Origin: Steroidobacteraceae bacterium
GTDB lineage: Bacteria > Pseudomonadota > Gammaproteobacteria > Steroidobacterales > Steroidobacteraceae
Assembly: GCA_025458905.1 (NCBI GenBank)
Contig: JALORN010000004.1
Span: 120,105-184,104 of the forward strand
DNA length: 64,000 bases
Direction: 5' to 3'
The notes beneath the pieces were generated by a model. It was not told where the DNA came from and did no database searches. It saw nothing but the letters and a program-made list of their open reading frames with translations. Every line of letters starts with the position of its first letter. Position 1 is the first letter of the stretch. Made by a program: the position numbers and the translations under genes. Shown one piece after another: positions 26,247 to 34,400 of this stretch.

Positions 26247-28265
26247 TCAGCTGCCGACGATGCCGCCGTCGTCCTTGGTCATCACCACCACCGCCGAGCG
26301 GGGTCGCGCCAGGCCGCCGTCGGGCCAGGACGAGGACCACTTCGAGCCGGGCAGCAGGGCGCCCTGCTCGCCGGGGTGCTGCAGGTTCGCGAACAGCGTG
26401 CGGCCGCTCGGGGTCGAGACCACGCCCGTGACCTCGCAGCCCGGCACGCCCGTGAAGAAGCGCTTGATCAGCCCGGTGTCGGGGTCGGCTACCAGCATCG
26501 CATTGTTGCCGAAAGGCCCGGCGTTCAGCTGCGAGCCGCTCATGTCGGTCTGGATCCACAGCGTGCCGAACTGGTCGATCCACAGGCCGTCGGGGCTCGC
26601 GAAGCGGTTGCTCGCATCGAGCGCCGGCACGGCGCCACCGCCGGCGCCGAGCACGGCGCTGTCGGACTCGGGGCCGGCGAGCACGAAGATCTCCCAGTTG
26701 AAGCGGCGCGCGTCGGAGCGCTGGCCGAGTTCGCGCCAGCGGACGATGTGGCCGAAGGGATTCGGGCCCCGCGGGTTGGCGGCGTCGGTCGCCCCCGCCG
26801 CGCGCGCCGCGTTGTTGGTCAGCGTGATGTACACCTCGCGGGTCACGGGATGCACGGCGGCCCACTCGGGCCGGTCCATCTTGGTCGCGCCGACGACGTC
26901 GGCCGCGAGCCTCGTGTTGACGAGCACGTCGGCCTGGCTCTCGAACGACACGCCGCGGGCGGCCGCGGCGGCGCGGAAGTCGGCATCGGCGTAGTCGAGC
27001 GCCAGCCACTCGCCGCTGCCGTCGTCGGCGAACCGTGCCACGTAGAGCACGCCGTCGTCGAGGCAGTCGCCGTTGGTCCGGGCGGGGTTGTAGCGCTCGC
27101 GCGTGACGAACTTGTAGATGTACTCGTTCTGCGAGTCGTCGCCCATGTAGACCACCAGCGGCCGTCCGGGCACCGCCGGCGCGAACCACGCGCCCTCGTG
27201 CGCGAAGCGCCCGAGCGCGGTGCGCTTCTTCGGCACCGAGCGCGGCGCGAACGGGTCGATCTCGACGACCCAGCCGAAGCCGTTCGGCTCGTTGCGGTAG
27301 TCCTGCGCTGCGGTCGCGCCGGCGACGGGAGTCGCATCGAAGCGCTCGTAGGCATCGCCCGGGATCTCTTCCCAGCGGTAGCGCCCGTTGGTGTTCGGCA
27401 CGCCGAAGCGCGCGAGCTCGCGCGGCAGGGGCGTGGCCTTGCTGACGAAGTAGCCGGCCCAGTTCTCCTCGCAGGTGAGGTAGGTACCCCAGGGCGTGTA
27501 GCCGTGGGCGCAGTTGTTGAGCGTGCCGCGCACGCGGGTGCCGGTCGGCGAGTACTTGGTCTGCACCCAGCGCGAGCCGCGTACCGGGCCGGTGATCTCC
27601 ATCGGGGTGGCGCCGGTGATGCGCCGGTTGTAGCGGCTGCGCGCGACCTTCCACTCGCGGCTGCGCTCGTCGCGGAAGATCTCGACCACCGACACGCCGT
27701 GCGCCGCGATCTCCTTGCGCACCTCGTCCTCGACGGTGCGCCTGCCGCCGGCGAGCGTCGGCCCGTTCGGCAGCAGCGTGTCCTGCTGGATGTACTCGTG
27801 GTTGACGCACAGCAGGCCGGCGCGGTTGCCGATCATCCCGGGCGCGATCGGGAAGTAGTGCATGCCGTCGTGGTGCTGGCCGACCTGCTGTTCCTGGTCG
27901 GCGCCGGTGTTGCTGCCGTCCGGGACGAACGGCGGGTAGCTGCCGGTGATCGGCGTGCCCCAGGGCAGGAACGCCCGGGCGGTATAGCCCGGAGGGACGC
28001 TGACCTGGTCGAGGCGATTCACCTGGACCGGCGAGAAAGCGTACTCGAGCCGCGGTGCGCGGCGCGCCGCGACGCCGTTGCCCTGGCCCAGGGCCTGGGC
28101 GGTCGCCTCCTCGGTGACGGCGAAAAGGCCGACGGCACCAGCAAGCCCGGCGGCCGTGCCGCCCGCGAGGAAGTCGCGTCGGCTGGCCGCGCGGCGTGCG
28201 ACCACCTCTGCGAAGTGAGGGTTCTCGGAGCTGTTGCTGGGGGTGTCGGCGTCGTTGTCGAGCAT
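26247..28265 (-). CDS. phoX: PhoX-family alkaline phosphatase (DUF839), Tat-exported
   Basis: A 672-residue protein. The ATG at 28265 has AGGA 8 nt upstream. The Tat motif SRRDFLAGG lies near residue 29 and is followed by a hydrophobic, Gly/Ala-rich stretch. Landmarks of the DUF839/PhoX family include HHDGMHYFP, LCVNHEYIQ, NNCAHGYTPWGTYLTCEENW (about 240) and GRFAHEGAWF. PhoX enzymes are Ca/Fe-dependent periplasmic phosphatases, induced by phosphate starvation in many bacteria. Together with the PhoD-like gene at 1740 it gives the window two unrelated secreted phosphatases. I see no clear Pho box. Instead, the 5' region holds a string of hairpins ending in a strong intrinsic terminator about 100 nt before the ATG, so attenuation or an independent small RNA is likely. 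Confidence 0.9.
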   Translation of the reverse strand: MLDNDADTPSNSSENPHFAEVVARRAASRRDFLAGGTAAGLAGAVGLFAVTEEATAQALGQGNGVAARRAPRLEYAFSPVQVNRLDQVSVPPGYTARAFLPWGTPITGSYPPFVPDGSNTGADQEQQVGQHHDGMHYFPIAPGMIGNRAGLLCVNHEYIQQDTLLPNGPTLAGGRRTVEDEVRKEIAAHGVSVVEIFRDERSREWKVARSRYNRRITGATPMEITGPVRGSRWVQTKYSPTGTRVRGTLNNCAHGYTPWGTYLTCEENWAGYFVSKATPLPRELARFGVPNTNGRYRWEEIPGDAYERFDATPVAGATAAQDYRNEPNGFGWVVEIDPFAPRSVPKKRTALGRFAHEGAWFAPAVPGRPLVVYMGDDSQNEYIYKFVTRERYNPARTNGDCLDDGVLYVARFADDGSGEWLALDYADADFRAAAAARGVSFESQADVLVNTRLAADVVGATKMDRPEWAAVHPVTREVYITLTNNAARAAGATDAANPRGPNPFGHIVRWRELGQRSDARRFNWEIFVLAGPESDSAVLGAGGGAVPALDASNRFASPDGLWIDQFGTLWIQTDMSGSQLNAGPFGNNAMLVADPDTGLIKRFFTGVPGCEVTGVVSTPSGRTLFANLQHPGEQGALLPGSKWSSSWPDGGLARPRSAVVVMTKDDGGIVGS

Positions 28266-28363
28266 GCGGCGTTCCTCGCGGCGGGTGTGAAGGGCCGCCA
28301 CATGACGCGGGAACGACGTTGCAGGGCGTTGACCGTCGCGTGAACGAGCCGCGACGGAGCCCG

Positions 28364-28405
28364 AAAAAAAGAAAACCCCGGTGACTTCGTGGGAAGCCAC
28401 CGGGG
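28364..28405 (-). terminator. Intrinsic terminator upstream of phoX
   Basis: Read on the minus strand, an 8-bp arm CCCCGGTG (from 28405) and its complement (to 28376) enclose a further CTTC/GAAG pairing and a 4-nt loop. The U-rich run TTTTCTTTTTTT follows (28375-28364). This is the best intrinsic terminator I see in the window. It stops leftward transcripts about 100 nt before the phoX start codon. Confidence 0.85.
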
Positions 28406-28530
28406 CCAGACTAACCCGGCACAGGTCTCGTTGGGCCGGGTTGTACCCGCTCAGGGAGGGAAGCGGGGAGCACCTTGCGGCACTCACTAGCTTGGAGCGT
28501 GGGCCGCGCGGGAAGTTCCGGAGCTCGTCG
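28364..28530 (-). ncRNA. Candidate small RNA or attenuator leader between an OMP gene and phoX
   Basis: On the minus strand three hairpins stand in series: stem CCCGCT/AGCGGG (28467-28446) with the C-rich loop TCCCTCCCTG, stem AACCCGGC/GCCGGGTT (28442-28413), then the intrinsic terminator (28405-28364). An unusually AT-rich patch at 28531-28562, reading GATAAATTT on this strand, is a plausible -10 region and would start an RNA of about 160 nt. The CCUCC-bearing loop is complementary to Shine-Dalgarno sequences, as in several known small RNAs. It could be an independent small RNA, a 3'-UTR product of the outer membrane protein gene, or an attenuator for phoX. It matches no riboswitch class or 6S/4.5S RNA that I can recognise by eye. 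Confidence 0.5.
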
Positions 28531-28595
28531 AAAATTTATCTGTTTCGAATCAGCCACTTAATCAGGACTCTGTTGCGCCTGCGCCACGCCGGCGC

Positions 28596-29261
28596 TCACA
28601 GGAAAGTCCAGGTGACGCCGAGGCTGATCAACTCCGCGCCATCGGTGTCGGCGACGTCGAAGCGCTCGTACTCGAGCCGCGCGGCGAGGCTGCCGAGGCG
28701 CGCCTGGATGCCGGCGCCGTAGGCAAACTCGGTGCCCGAGTCGTCGAGGTCGCCGATGGAGAAGCCAGTGGCGCGGGCGTTGGACTCCCAGCGCGCGACG
28801 CCGGCCTTGGCGTACAGGTCGACCAGGGGCAGCGGCAGGTACCCGACGGCGAAGGCCGCGTAGGCCTTGCTGTCGACCTGGACGCCGATCGGGCCCACGG
28901 AGGCGCGGTCCTTGCCGAGGTCGATGTAGTTGAACTCGACCGAGAACACGTCGAGCGGCCGGAATCCGGCGATCAGCTTGAAGCTGTCGTCCTCGAAATC
29001 GAGGCCCGGGCCGATGTCGTCGATCCGGGAACGCGTGAGACCGGCACCGAGGTAGAAGCCGTTGTCGGCGGCCCGTGCCTCCGACGTGGGCAGCAGGCTG
29101 CCGCCGAAGAGGGCGAGTCCGAGCATCGCTGCGGCCGGCGCGATCGCGCCCAGGGGCGCGGCCGCACGCCGCGACGGCCGGGGAGTGCCGTCCGGGGCGG
29201 CAGTCACGGCGGTCTCGCCGCGAAGGCGGCGGCGGAAGGTCAGGGCAGGCAGCGTCGGCAT
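28596..29261 (-). CDS. Outer membrane beta-barrel protein (OmpA-like/opacity type)
   Basis: A 221-residue protein. The ATG at 29261 has GGAGA 8 nt upstream. A long, Arg-rich N-terminus precedes the hydrophobic signal (AAAMLGLALFGGSLLP) with cleavage near ARAAD (about 66). The mature part begins NGFYLGAGLTRSRID and alternates strands with turns, for example FSVEFNYIDLG, LYAKAGVARWE and LAARLEYERFD. It ends LGVTWTFL, the pattern of eight-stranded barrel proteins. The terminal Leu after Phe is slightly unusual for outer membrane targeting. Function in such small barrels ranges from adhesion to membrane stability; none can be singled out. Its 3' flank runs into the candidate small RNA and terminator upstream of phoX. 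Confidence 0.8.
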   Translation of the reverse strand: MPTLPALTFRRRLRGETAVTAAPDGTPRPSRRAAAPLGAIAPAAAMLGLALFGGSLLPTSEARAADNGFYLGAGLTRSRIDDIGPGLDFEDDSFKLIAGFRPLDVFSVEFNYIDLGKDRASVGPIGVQVDSKAYAAFAVGYLPLPLVDLYAKAGVARWESNARATGFSIGDLDDSGTEFAYGAGIQARLGSLAARLEYERFDVADTDGAELISLGVTWTFL

Positions 29262-29440
29262 GCATCGTTCTCCGGTAGTGGGGGCTGTCGGCTCAGACGC
29301 CACGCGGACGCCGAAGTTCGCCGGAAAAGCGTCGGCGACCGACGACAAATTGTATCAAAATCAGGTGCTTGCATTGTTCCCTGCGGCTTGCTAGGTCGTC
29401 GGTGCGCGAGCCCACGGAGCCCGCGCGCCGTGGCGCGACG

Positions 29441-31855
29441 CTAGGCGTGCCCGGCGGCCGGTGCAGCCGGGAGACGCAGGTAGAACTCGCTGCCGGACCG
29501 GCCGTCCTGACGTTCGCGCACACCCGCCTGCCCGCCGTGGCGGGTCGCGACCGCGCGCACCAGGGCGAGGCCGAGGCCGTGTCCGAAGCCGTGACCGTGT
29601 CCCGAAGGTTGCGCACCACGCGCCGTGTACGCTGCGGCATCCCCGGAGGGTCCACGCTGGAAGCGCTCGAAGAGGCGCTCGCGCAGGCCCGGGTCGACGC
29701 CCGGCCCGGCGTCGACGACCCGCACCTCGTGGTGCGCCCCGCTGCACTCGAGACCGACCAGCACGGCGCCGCCCGGCGGCGTGAAGCGGATCGCATTGCG
29801 CAGCAGGTTGACCAGCGCGCGCGCCAGCAGGCTGCGATCGCCGAGCACCTCGGCCACGCGCGGCGCCTCGACGTTCAAGCTGACCTGCGCATGCTGGGCA
29901 GTGGCCCAGGCCTCGTCGACGGCGTCCTGCACCGCGTCGCGCAGGTCGAGCGTCTCGAAGCGACCGCGGTCCAGCGCTTCGGCCCGCGCCAGCGCGAGGA
30001 AGCCGTCGGCGAGGTCGAGCGAGCGCTGCGCGAGCGTGCCGACCCGCGCCGCGAACTGCGGCGGCGCGAGCGCGCGTGCCGGGTCGCGCTGCATGTCGGC
30101 GAGCGCGAGCAGCGAGGTGACGGGGCTGCGCAGGTCGTGCGAGAGGAAGCGGGCGAGGTCGTCGCGCTCGCGCTGCGCATCGCGCAGCAGCGTGACGTCG
30201 ACCAGGCTGACCAGCGTGCCGCGGCGCCGGCCGTCCTCGTCGAGGACCGGCGCGGTCCGCAGCAGCAGGTCGCGGGGGCGTACGCCGTCGCGCGCCAGGG
30301 TGCGCAACTCGGCCTGCGTCGGCGCCGCCGGCCCCGCCGCGCCCTCTGCGTCGGCGCCGAAGGCCGCGTGCAGCAGCGCCGCCACCGGGGCGTCGACCAG
30401 CGATGCGGCCGCGAGCGGGTCGCGGCCGAGCAGGGTCGCGGCCGCCGGGCTCGCGAGCGCGATGCGGCCGTCGAGGTCGACCACCAGCACCGCGTCGGGC
30501 AGGTGCGCGATGGTGTCGGTCAGCAGGCGCCGCAGGTCGCGCACGCGGGTGGTGGCGGCGTCCACCAGATCGATGCGCCGCTGCAGCAGGTCGCCGCCGC
30601 CGGTCGCCGCCGACGGCAGCGCCGGCTCGCGTGCGAGCGGCGTGCGCTCGGCCATCAGGCGCGCGAACTCGCGCTCCAGGAACTGCTGGGTCGCCTCGAG
30701 CCGGCGCCAGTTCCAAAGCGGGTAGGCGAGCGTCAGCAGCGCGAGCGCGGCCGCCGGCGGCCACCAGACCTGGGCCACGTGCAGTGCGAGGGCGCTCGCG
30801 CCGGCGGTCGCGACCCACAGCAGCACGAGCAGCACCAGCGAGCGTCGCGGCGACAGCCAGAGGAAGCCGGCGAAGGCAGCGAGCAGCGGCAGCGCGCCCA
30901 ACGCGAGCCGCGCGCCCGGCGCGAGCGGCACGATGCCACGGCCGTCGCGCAGCGCCTGCAGCACGTTCGCGCCGAGCTCGACCCCGGCCGTGGTGCGCCC
31001 GGTGCGCGCCAGCGGCGTCGCGTAGGCGTCGCCGAGGCCCTGCGCGGTCGCGCCCACCAGCACCCAGCGGCCGCGCAGCCGCGACGGATCGACCGCGCCT
31101 TCCAGCACGTCGGCGTACGACAGCGTCGTGAAGTGACCGGGCGGCCCGAGGAAGGGGATCATCACCCGCAGGTCGCGGACCCAGGCGTCGCGGGGCGCGC
31201 CGCCGAGGTCCGGATGACGCTCGCCGCGCGGCGGAGCGAGCTCGCCGGGCGCGACCCGCTCGAGCAGCGCCAGCGCGAAATGCGCGTGGGTCGGCGCGCC
31301 CCGCCCCTCGCGCAGGTAGACGCTGCGCGCGAGCCCGTCGCGGTCGATCTCGACGTGCGCATGACCGAGCGCCGCGGCGGCCGAGGCGAGCGGCTCGACC
31401 GGCGCCTGCTCGACCAGGCCGCCGCCACCACCCGCCTGCGAGACCGCGAGCAGCGGCAGCACGGTCGGCGGTCCCGCGGCGAGCGCGCGCGCCAGCTGCG
31501 CGTCGCCCCCGCCCGGCTCGGCCTCGGTGAAGATCACGTCGAGCGCGACGCCGCGCACGCCGGCGGCGCGCAGCCGCTCCAGCAGCCGGGCATGGGTGGC
31601 GCGCGGCCACGGCCAGCGGCCGATCGCGGCGAGACTGGCGTCGTCGATGGCGACGATCACGATGTCGCGCGGTGCCGGGCCGCCGCGCAGCGCAGCGTCG
31701 TAGAGCGCGTGGTCGAGCCGCCAGAGCAGTTCGCCGCGGTCGATCGCGGCCAGCAGGCCGAGCAGTACCAGCAGCAGCACCGTCCACTGCGCGAGCACCC
31801 CGCGCAGCGCACCCACGGCGCTCCGCGGGGCAGCACCGCGGCCGTCGGTCGTCAC
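29441..31855 (-). CDS. CHASE2-domain membrane sensor histidine kinase
   Basis: An 804-residue kinase. The GTG at 31855 is used because it overlaps the stop of the upstream FecR-like gene (GTGA). One N-terminal membrane helix (WTVLLLVLLGLLAAI) leads into an extracytoplasmic CHASE2 domain (about 45-320; DIVIVAIDDASLAAIGRWPWPR). Three membrane helices follow (about 325-400), then a PAS-like segment (about 460-560). The H-box is FLSHDLRSPVTS (about 590). The N-box LLRNAIRF, G1 VDAGPGVDPG and G2 GHGLGLALVR complete the ATPase, with an insert of about 20 residues before G2. It should sense an envelope signal and phosphorylate the OmpR-type regulator encoded two genes upstream. The operon order regulator, FecR-like protein, kinase suggests that the FecR-like protein is a sensory partner. 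Confidence 0.92.
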   Translation of the reverse strand: MTTDGRGAAPRSAVGALRGVLAQWTVLLLVLLGLLAAIDRGELLWRLDHALYDAALRGGPAPRDIVIVAIDDASLAAIGRWPWPRATHARLLERLRAAGVRGVALDVIFTEAEPGGGDAQLARALAAGPPTVLPLLAVSQAGGGGGLVEQAPVEPLASAAAALGHAHVEIDRDGLARSVYLREGRGAPTHAHFALALLERVAPGELAPPRGERHPDLGGAPRDAWVRDLRVMIPFLGPPGHFTTLSYADVLEGAVDPSRLRGRWVLVGATAQGLGDAYATPLARTGRTTAGVELGANVLQALRDGRGIVPLAPGARLALGALPLLAAFAGFLWLSPRRSLVLLVLLWVATAGASALALHVAQVWWPPAAALALLTLAYPLWNWRRLEATQQFLEREFARLMAERTPLAREPALPSAATGGGDLLQRRIDLVDAATTRVRDLRRLLTDTIAHLPDAVLVVDLDGRIALASPAAATLLGRDPLAAASLVDAPVAALLHAAFGADAEGAAGPAAPTQAELRTLARDGVRPRDLLLRTAPVLDEDGRRRGTLVSLVDVTLLRDAQRERDDLARFLSHDLRSPVTSLLALADMQRDPARALAPPQFAARVGTLAQRSLDLADGFLALARAEALDRGRFETLDLRDAVQDAVDEAWATAQHAQVSLNVEAPRVAEVLGDRSLLARALVNLLRNAIRFTPPGGAVLVGLECSGAHHEVRVVDAGPGVDPGLRERLFERFQRGPSGDAAAYTARGAQPSGHGHGFGHGLGLALVRAVATRHGGQAGVRERQDGRSGSEFYLRLPAAPAAGHA

Positions 31856-33528
31856 AGCGTCGGCAGCAGCAGCAGGGCTGGCACGAGCACGCGCACCCAT
31901 GCGGGCCAGGCGACCTCGAACCCGCCCGCCGGGCCATACGGCGCCTCGAAGCCGTCGTCGTCGAGCGGGCGCACCCGCAGGTACCAGCGGCCCGGCTGCA
32001 GGTCCTCGAGCACGAGCTGCGGCGCGGCGCTGCGGCCGCTGCGCACCACGCGCTCGAAGCCGGGGCGGCGTGCGAGCTGCCACTCGTAGCCGGTGGCCGA
32101 AGCGCTCGCGTCCCAGCGGAACTCGCGTCGGCCCTGGGCGGCGCCCGCTGTCGCGGCCAGCGGTTCGGCGGCCACCGGCGGCGGCTTCTGCACGAACGCC
32201 TGCGGCGCGCTCCAGTGACCCGCGACGCCACGCGCATCGACCGCGGCGATGCGCCACGCATAGGCTCCGGCCGGCAGCCGTTCGAGCTCGACCGTGACCG
32301 GCGCGCCGGCTGCGGCCGGCGCGACCTCGCGCTCCTCGACCGCCGGCGCGAACTGCGGGTCGCGCGCGAGCTGGAAGCGGTAGGCCGTCGCGCCGTCGCG
32401 CGGCGACCATTCGAAACGCGTGCGCTCGCCGATGCGGCGCGCCCCGGCCACCGGGCTCGCCGGCACCGGTGCATCGAGCCGCCGGCGCTGCTCGATCGCA
32501 CGCGCCGCATCGAGGCCCTCGATGGTCGAGGGGTCGAGTGCGCGCGAGCGGATCCAGTAGGGGCCGTCGGCGAGGCCCTCGAACGCCGCGCCCGGCGCCT
32601 CGGTCAGCGCCTCGGCCACCAGTGCGCGGAACCGTGCGTCGCGCGCGACCTGGTGACGGTAGCGCACCGCGCCCGCGACCGGCGGGAACTCCCAGCGCAG
32701 CGTCGCCGTGTCGTTGACGGGCGGCAGCGCGGCGAGCGACGGCGCCGGCAGCAGGGGCACCGGCGGCTGCGGCGGCCGGCCGGGCTCGGCACGCGTGCCG
32801 AAGCCCGCCGGCACGGTGACGCCCGTGCCTGCGGCGTCGACGCCGACCGCGCCCTCCAGCGTCTCGGTGGTGCCGGCGCCGGCGCCGGCGTCGGCGAAGC
32901 CGGCGCGGAAACCGGTGCCGCGCACGGCGCTGACGGCGGCGGGCGTGCGGATCTCGAACCGGCCCATGTCGCCGCGCGGCCGCACCTGGCTCTCGACCTT
33001 GCCGCGCTCGAGCTGCAGCACCGCCTCGTCGGCGGCGGCGCCCTCGATGCGCTGCAGCCGCTCGATGCGCAGCCGGGTCGCGGGCTGTACCGTCATCACC
33101 GAGCCATCGGCGAGCTCCAGCGTGAGCGCGCCGTCGCCCGCGGTCTCGATCGACGCGCCCGCCTCGACGAGCGCGCCCACCGCGACCTCGCGCCCGTCGA
33201 CGCGGACCGTGCCGCTGCGCTCGATCACCCGCGCCGGCTGGCGCGAGATCCGCAGCCATCCGTACGGGATGCGCACGGCGCTGCCGCGCGGCATGCGCCG
33301 CGGGTCGGCGATGCGGTTGCGCCGCTGCAGCTCGGGCCAGCGCCGCGGCTCCAGCAGCAGCCGCGCCGAGAGGCCGATCAGCGTGTCGCCTGCACCGACG
33401 CGATAGGTGAACTCTTCGCCGGCGGCGCTGGCTGGCGCCGGCGCGCGCACCGGGGCCTGCTGCGCGCGCGCGGCCGGCAGCGCGGCCGTCGCCAGCAGCA
33501 GCGCGAGCAGGGCCGGCGCCGCGGCCAT
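31852..33528 (-). CDS. LysM-FecR domain periplasmic protein with FN3-like repeats
   Basis: 558 residues from the ATG at 33528; a TTG at 33579 that overlaps the regulator's stop (TTGA) would add 17 residues. A signal peptide (ALLALLLATAALPAARAQQ) is followed by a LysM domain (about 40-90; FTYRVGAGDTLIGLSARLL) and a FecR domain (about 100-210; GALVEAGASIETAGDGALTL, RTPAAVSAVRGTGFR). Three to four fibronectin-III-like repeats follow, each with a W/Y core such as YWIRSRALD, YAWRIAAVD and WYLRVRPLDDDG. A hydrophobic tail (VRVLVPALLLLPTL) may anchor it. LysM implies peptidoglycan binding, and FecR domains transmit envelope signals. It is translationally coupled to the CHASE2 kinase by a 4-nt overlap, which supports a sensor-complex role. 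No sigma factor adjoins it, unlike classic FecR systems. Confidence 0.85.
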   Translation of the reverse strand: MAAAPALLALLLATAALPAARAQQAPVRAPAPASAAGEEFTYRVGAGDTLIGLSARLLLEPRRWPELQRRNRIADPRRMPRGSAVRIPYGWLRISRQPARVIERSGTVRVDGREVAVGALVEAGASIETAGDGALTLELADGSVMTVQPATRLRIERLQRIEGAAADEAVLQLERGKVESQVRPRGDMGRFEIRTPAAVSAVRGTGFRAGFADAGAGAGTTETLEGAVGVDAAGTGVTVPAGFGTRAEPGRPPQPPVPLLPAPSLAALPPVNDTATLRWEFPPVAGAVRYRHQVARDARFRALVAEALTEAPGAAFEGLADGPYWIRSRALDPSTIEGLDAARAIEQRRRLDAPVPASPVAGARRIGERTRFEWSPRDGATAYRFQLARDPQFAPAVEEREVAPAAAGAPVTVELERLPAGAYAWRIAAVDARGVAGHWSAPQAFVQKPPPVAAEPLAATAGAAQGRREFRWDASASATGYEWQLARRPGFERVVRSGRSAAPQLVLEDLQPGRWYLRVRPLDDDGFEAPYGPAGGFEVAWPAWVRVLVPALLLLPTL

Positions 33529-33575
33529 GACGCGCGTCGCGGCGGGCAGCCGCGCCGAACGGGCGAGCGGCGCGA

Positions 33576-34274
33576 TCAAGGCGCGTCCGCCCGGGTCACG
33601 TCGAGCCGGTATCCGTAGCCGTAGATCGGCGTCATCCGCAGGCCGCTCTCGGCGCTCAGCGCGAGCGCCTGGCGCAGGCGGCTGACGTGGGTGTCGACGG
33701 TGCGCAGGCTGGCGTCGCTGCTGCGGCCCCAGACCACCTCCATCAGGTGCGCGCGCGACACCAGGCGACCCGGGTTGCGGAAGAAGAACAGCGCCACGTC
33801 GAACTCGCGCGGCGTGAGCTCGACGGGCCTGCCCTCGCGCGTGATCTCGCGCCGGGCGACGTCGATGCGCACCGGGCCGGTCTCGAGGACTTCCGCCGAG
33901 GCGGCGCGCTCGTGGCTGCGCCGCGCCAGCGCCTTGATGCGCGACAGCAGCTCGCGCTCGCGCAGTGGCTTGACGACGAAGTCGTCGGCACCGGCCTCGA
34001 GCGCCTGCACGACGTCGCTCTCGGCGTCGCGGTTGGTCAGGAAGATCACCGGCGTGTGCGGCACGGTCTGGCTGCGGATCGTGCGCAGCACGTCGTACCC
34101 CGAGATGTCGGGTACGCCCCAGTCGAGCAGGATCAGGTCGTAGCTCTCGTGCGCGAGGTTGTTCAGCAGCGGGCGGCTGCGCTGGAACGCATGGACCGCA
34201 TGGCCGGCCCGTTGCAGCAGCCCCTGCAGCTGGGCCGACTGGTCGGGGTCGTCTTCGAGCAGGACGATGCGCAT
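33576..34274 (-). CDS. OmpR/PhoB-family response regulator
   Basis: A 232-residue regulator of standard length. The receiver (1-120) has the acidic pocket LLEDDPDQ, the phospho-Asp in LILLDWGVPDISGYD (about 51), and the conserved T/K in FLTNRDAES and DFVVKPLRERE. The winged-helix DNA-binding domain (about 130-230) shows TPREFDVALFFFRNPGRLVSRAHLMEVVWG and RTVDTHVSRLRQAL. It is the first gene of the leftward signalling operon and almost surely the partner of the CHASE2 kinase. A pair of 12-bp direct repeats lies about 67-99 nt upstream of its start, in the divergent promoter region. OmpR-type proteins bind direct repeats, so autoregulation is plausible. Confidence 0.95.
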   Translation of the reverse strand: MRIVLLEDDPDQSAQLQGLLQRAGHAVHAFQRSRPLLNNLAHESYDLILLDWGVPDISGYDVLRTIRSQTVPHTPVIFLTNRDAESDVVQALEAGADDFVVKPLRERELLSRIKALARRSHERAASAEVLETGPVRIDVARREITREGRPVELTPREFDVALFFFRNPGRLVSRAHLMEVVWGRSSDASLRTVDTHVSRLRQALALSAESGLRMTPIYGYGYRLDVTRADAP

Positions 34275-34340
34275 GGCGGAAGTCTACCGTCGGGATGGTT
34301 GGCGGGTGCACCGGGCATGCCCGGCAACCTCGTGCCAGAC

Positions 34341-34373
34341 ACGATGTTTGACAGTCGCCTGACGATGTTTGAC
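34341..34373. promoter_or_regulatory. Direct repeat, possible response-regulator binding site
   Basis: The 12-bp sequence ACGATGTTTGAC occurs twice, at 34341-34352 and 34362-34373, exactly 21 bp apart, which is two helical turns. The repeats lie between the OmpR-type regulator and the divergent degenerate kinase gene. The spacing puts both on one face of the helix, as for tandem regulator binding. The assignment to the neighbouring regulator is inference. Confidence 0.45.
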
Positions 34374-34400
34374 GGCCGCCGCGTCCGGCTCCCCGCCAAG

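Noticed and set aside
25060..27810. An apparent 916-residue fusion containing the alpha/beta hydrolase
   Set aside because: Residues before the ATG at 26130 are a shadow of phoX. The signal peptide shows that the hydrolase starts at 26130.
28364..28530. Known RNA classes (6S, 4.5S/SRP, TPP, cobalamin, c-di-GMP riboswitch) for the RNA upstream of phoX
   Set aside because: I could not find the conserved motifs of any of these by eye. The element is reported only as an unclassified structured RNA.
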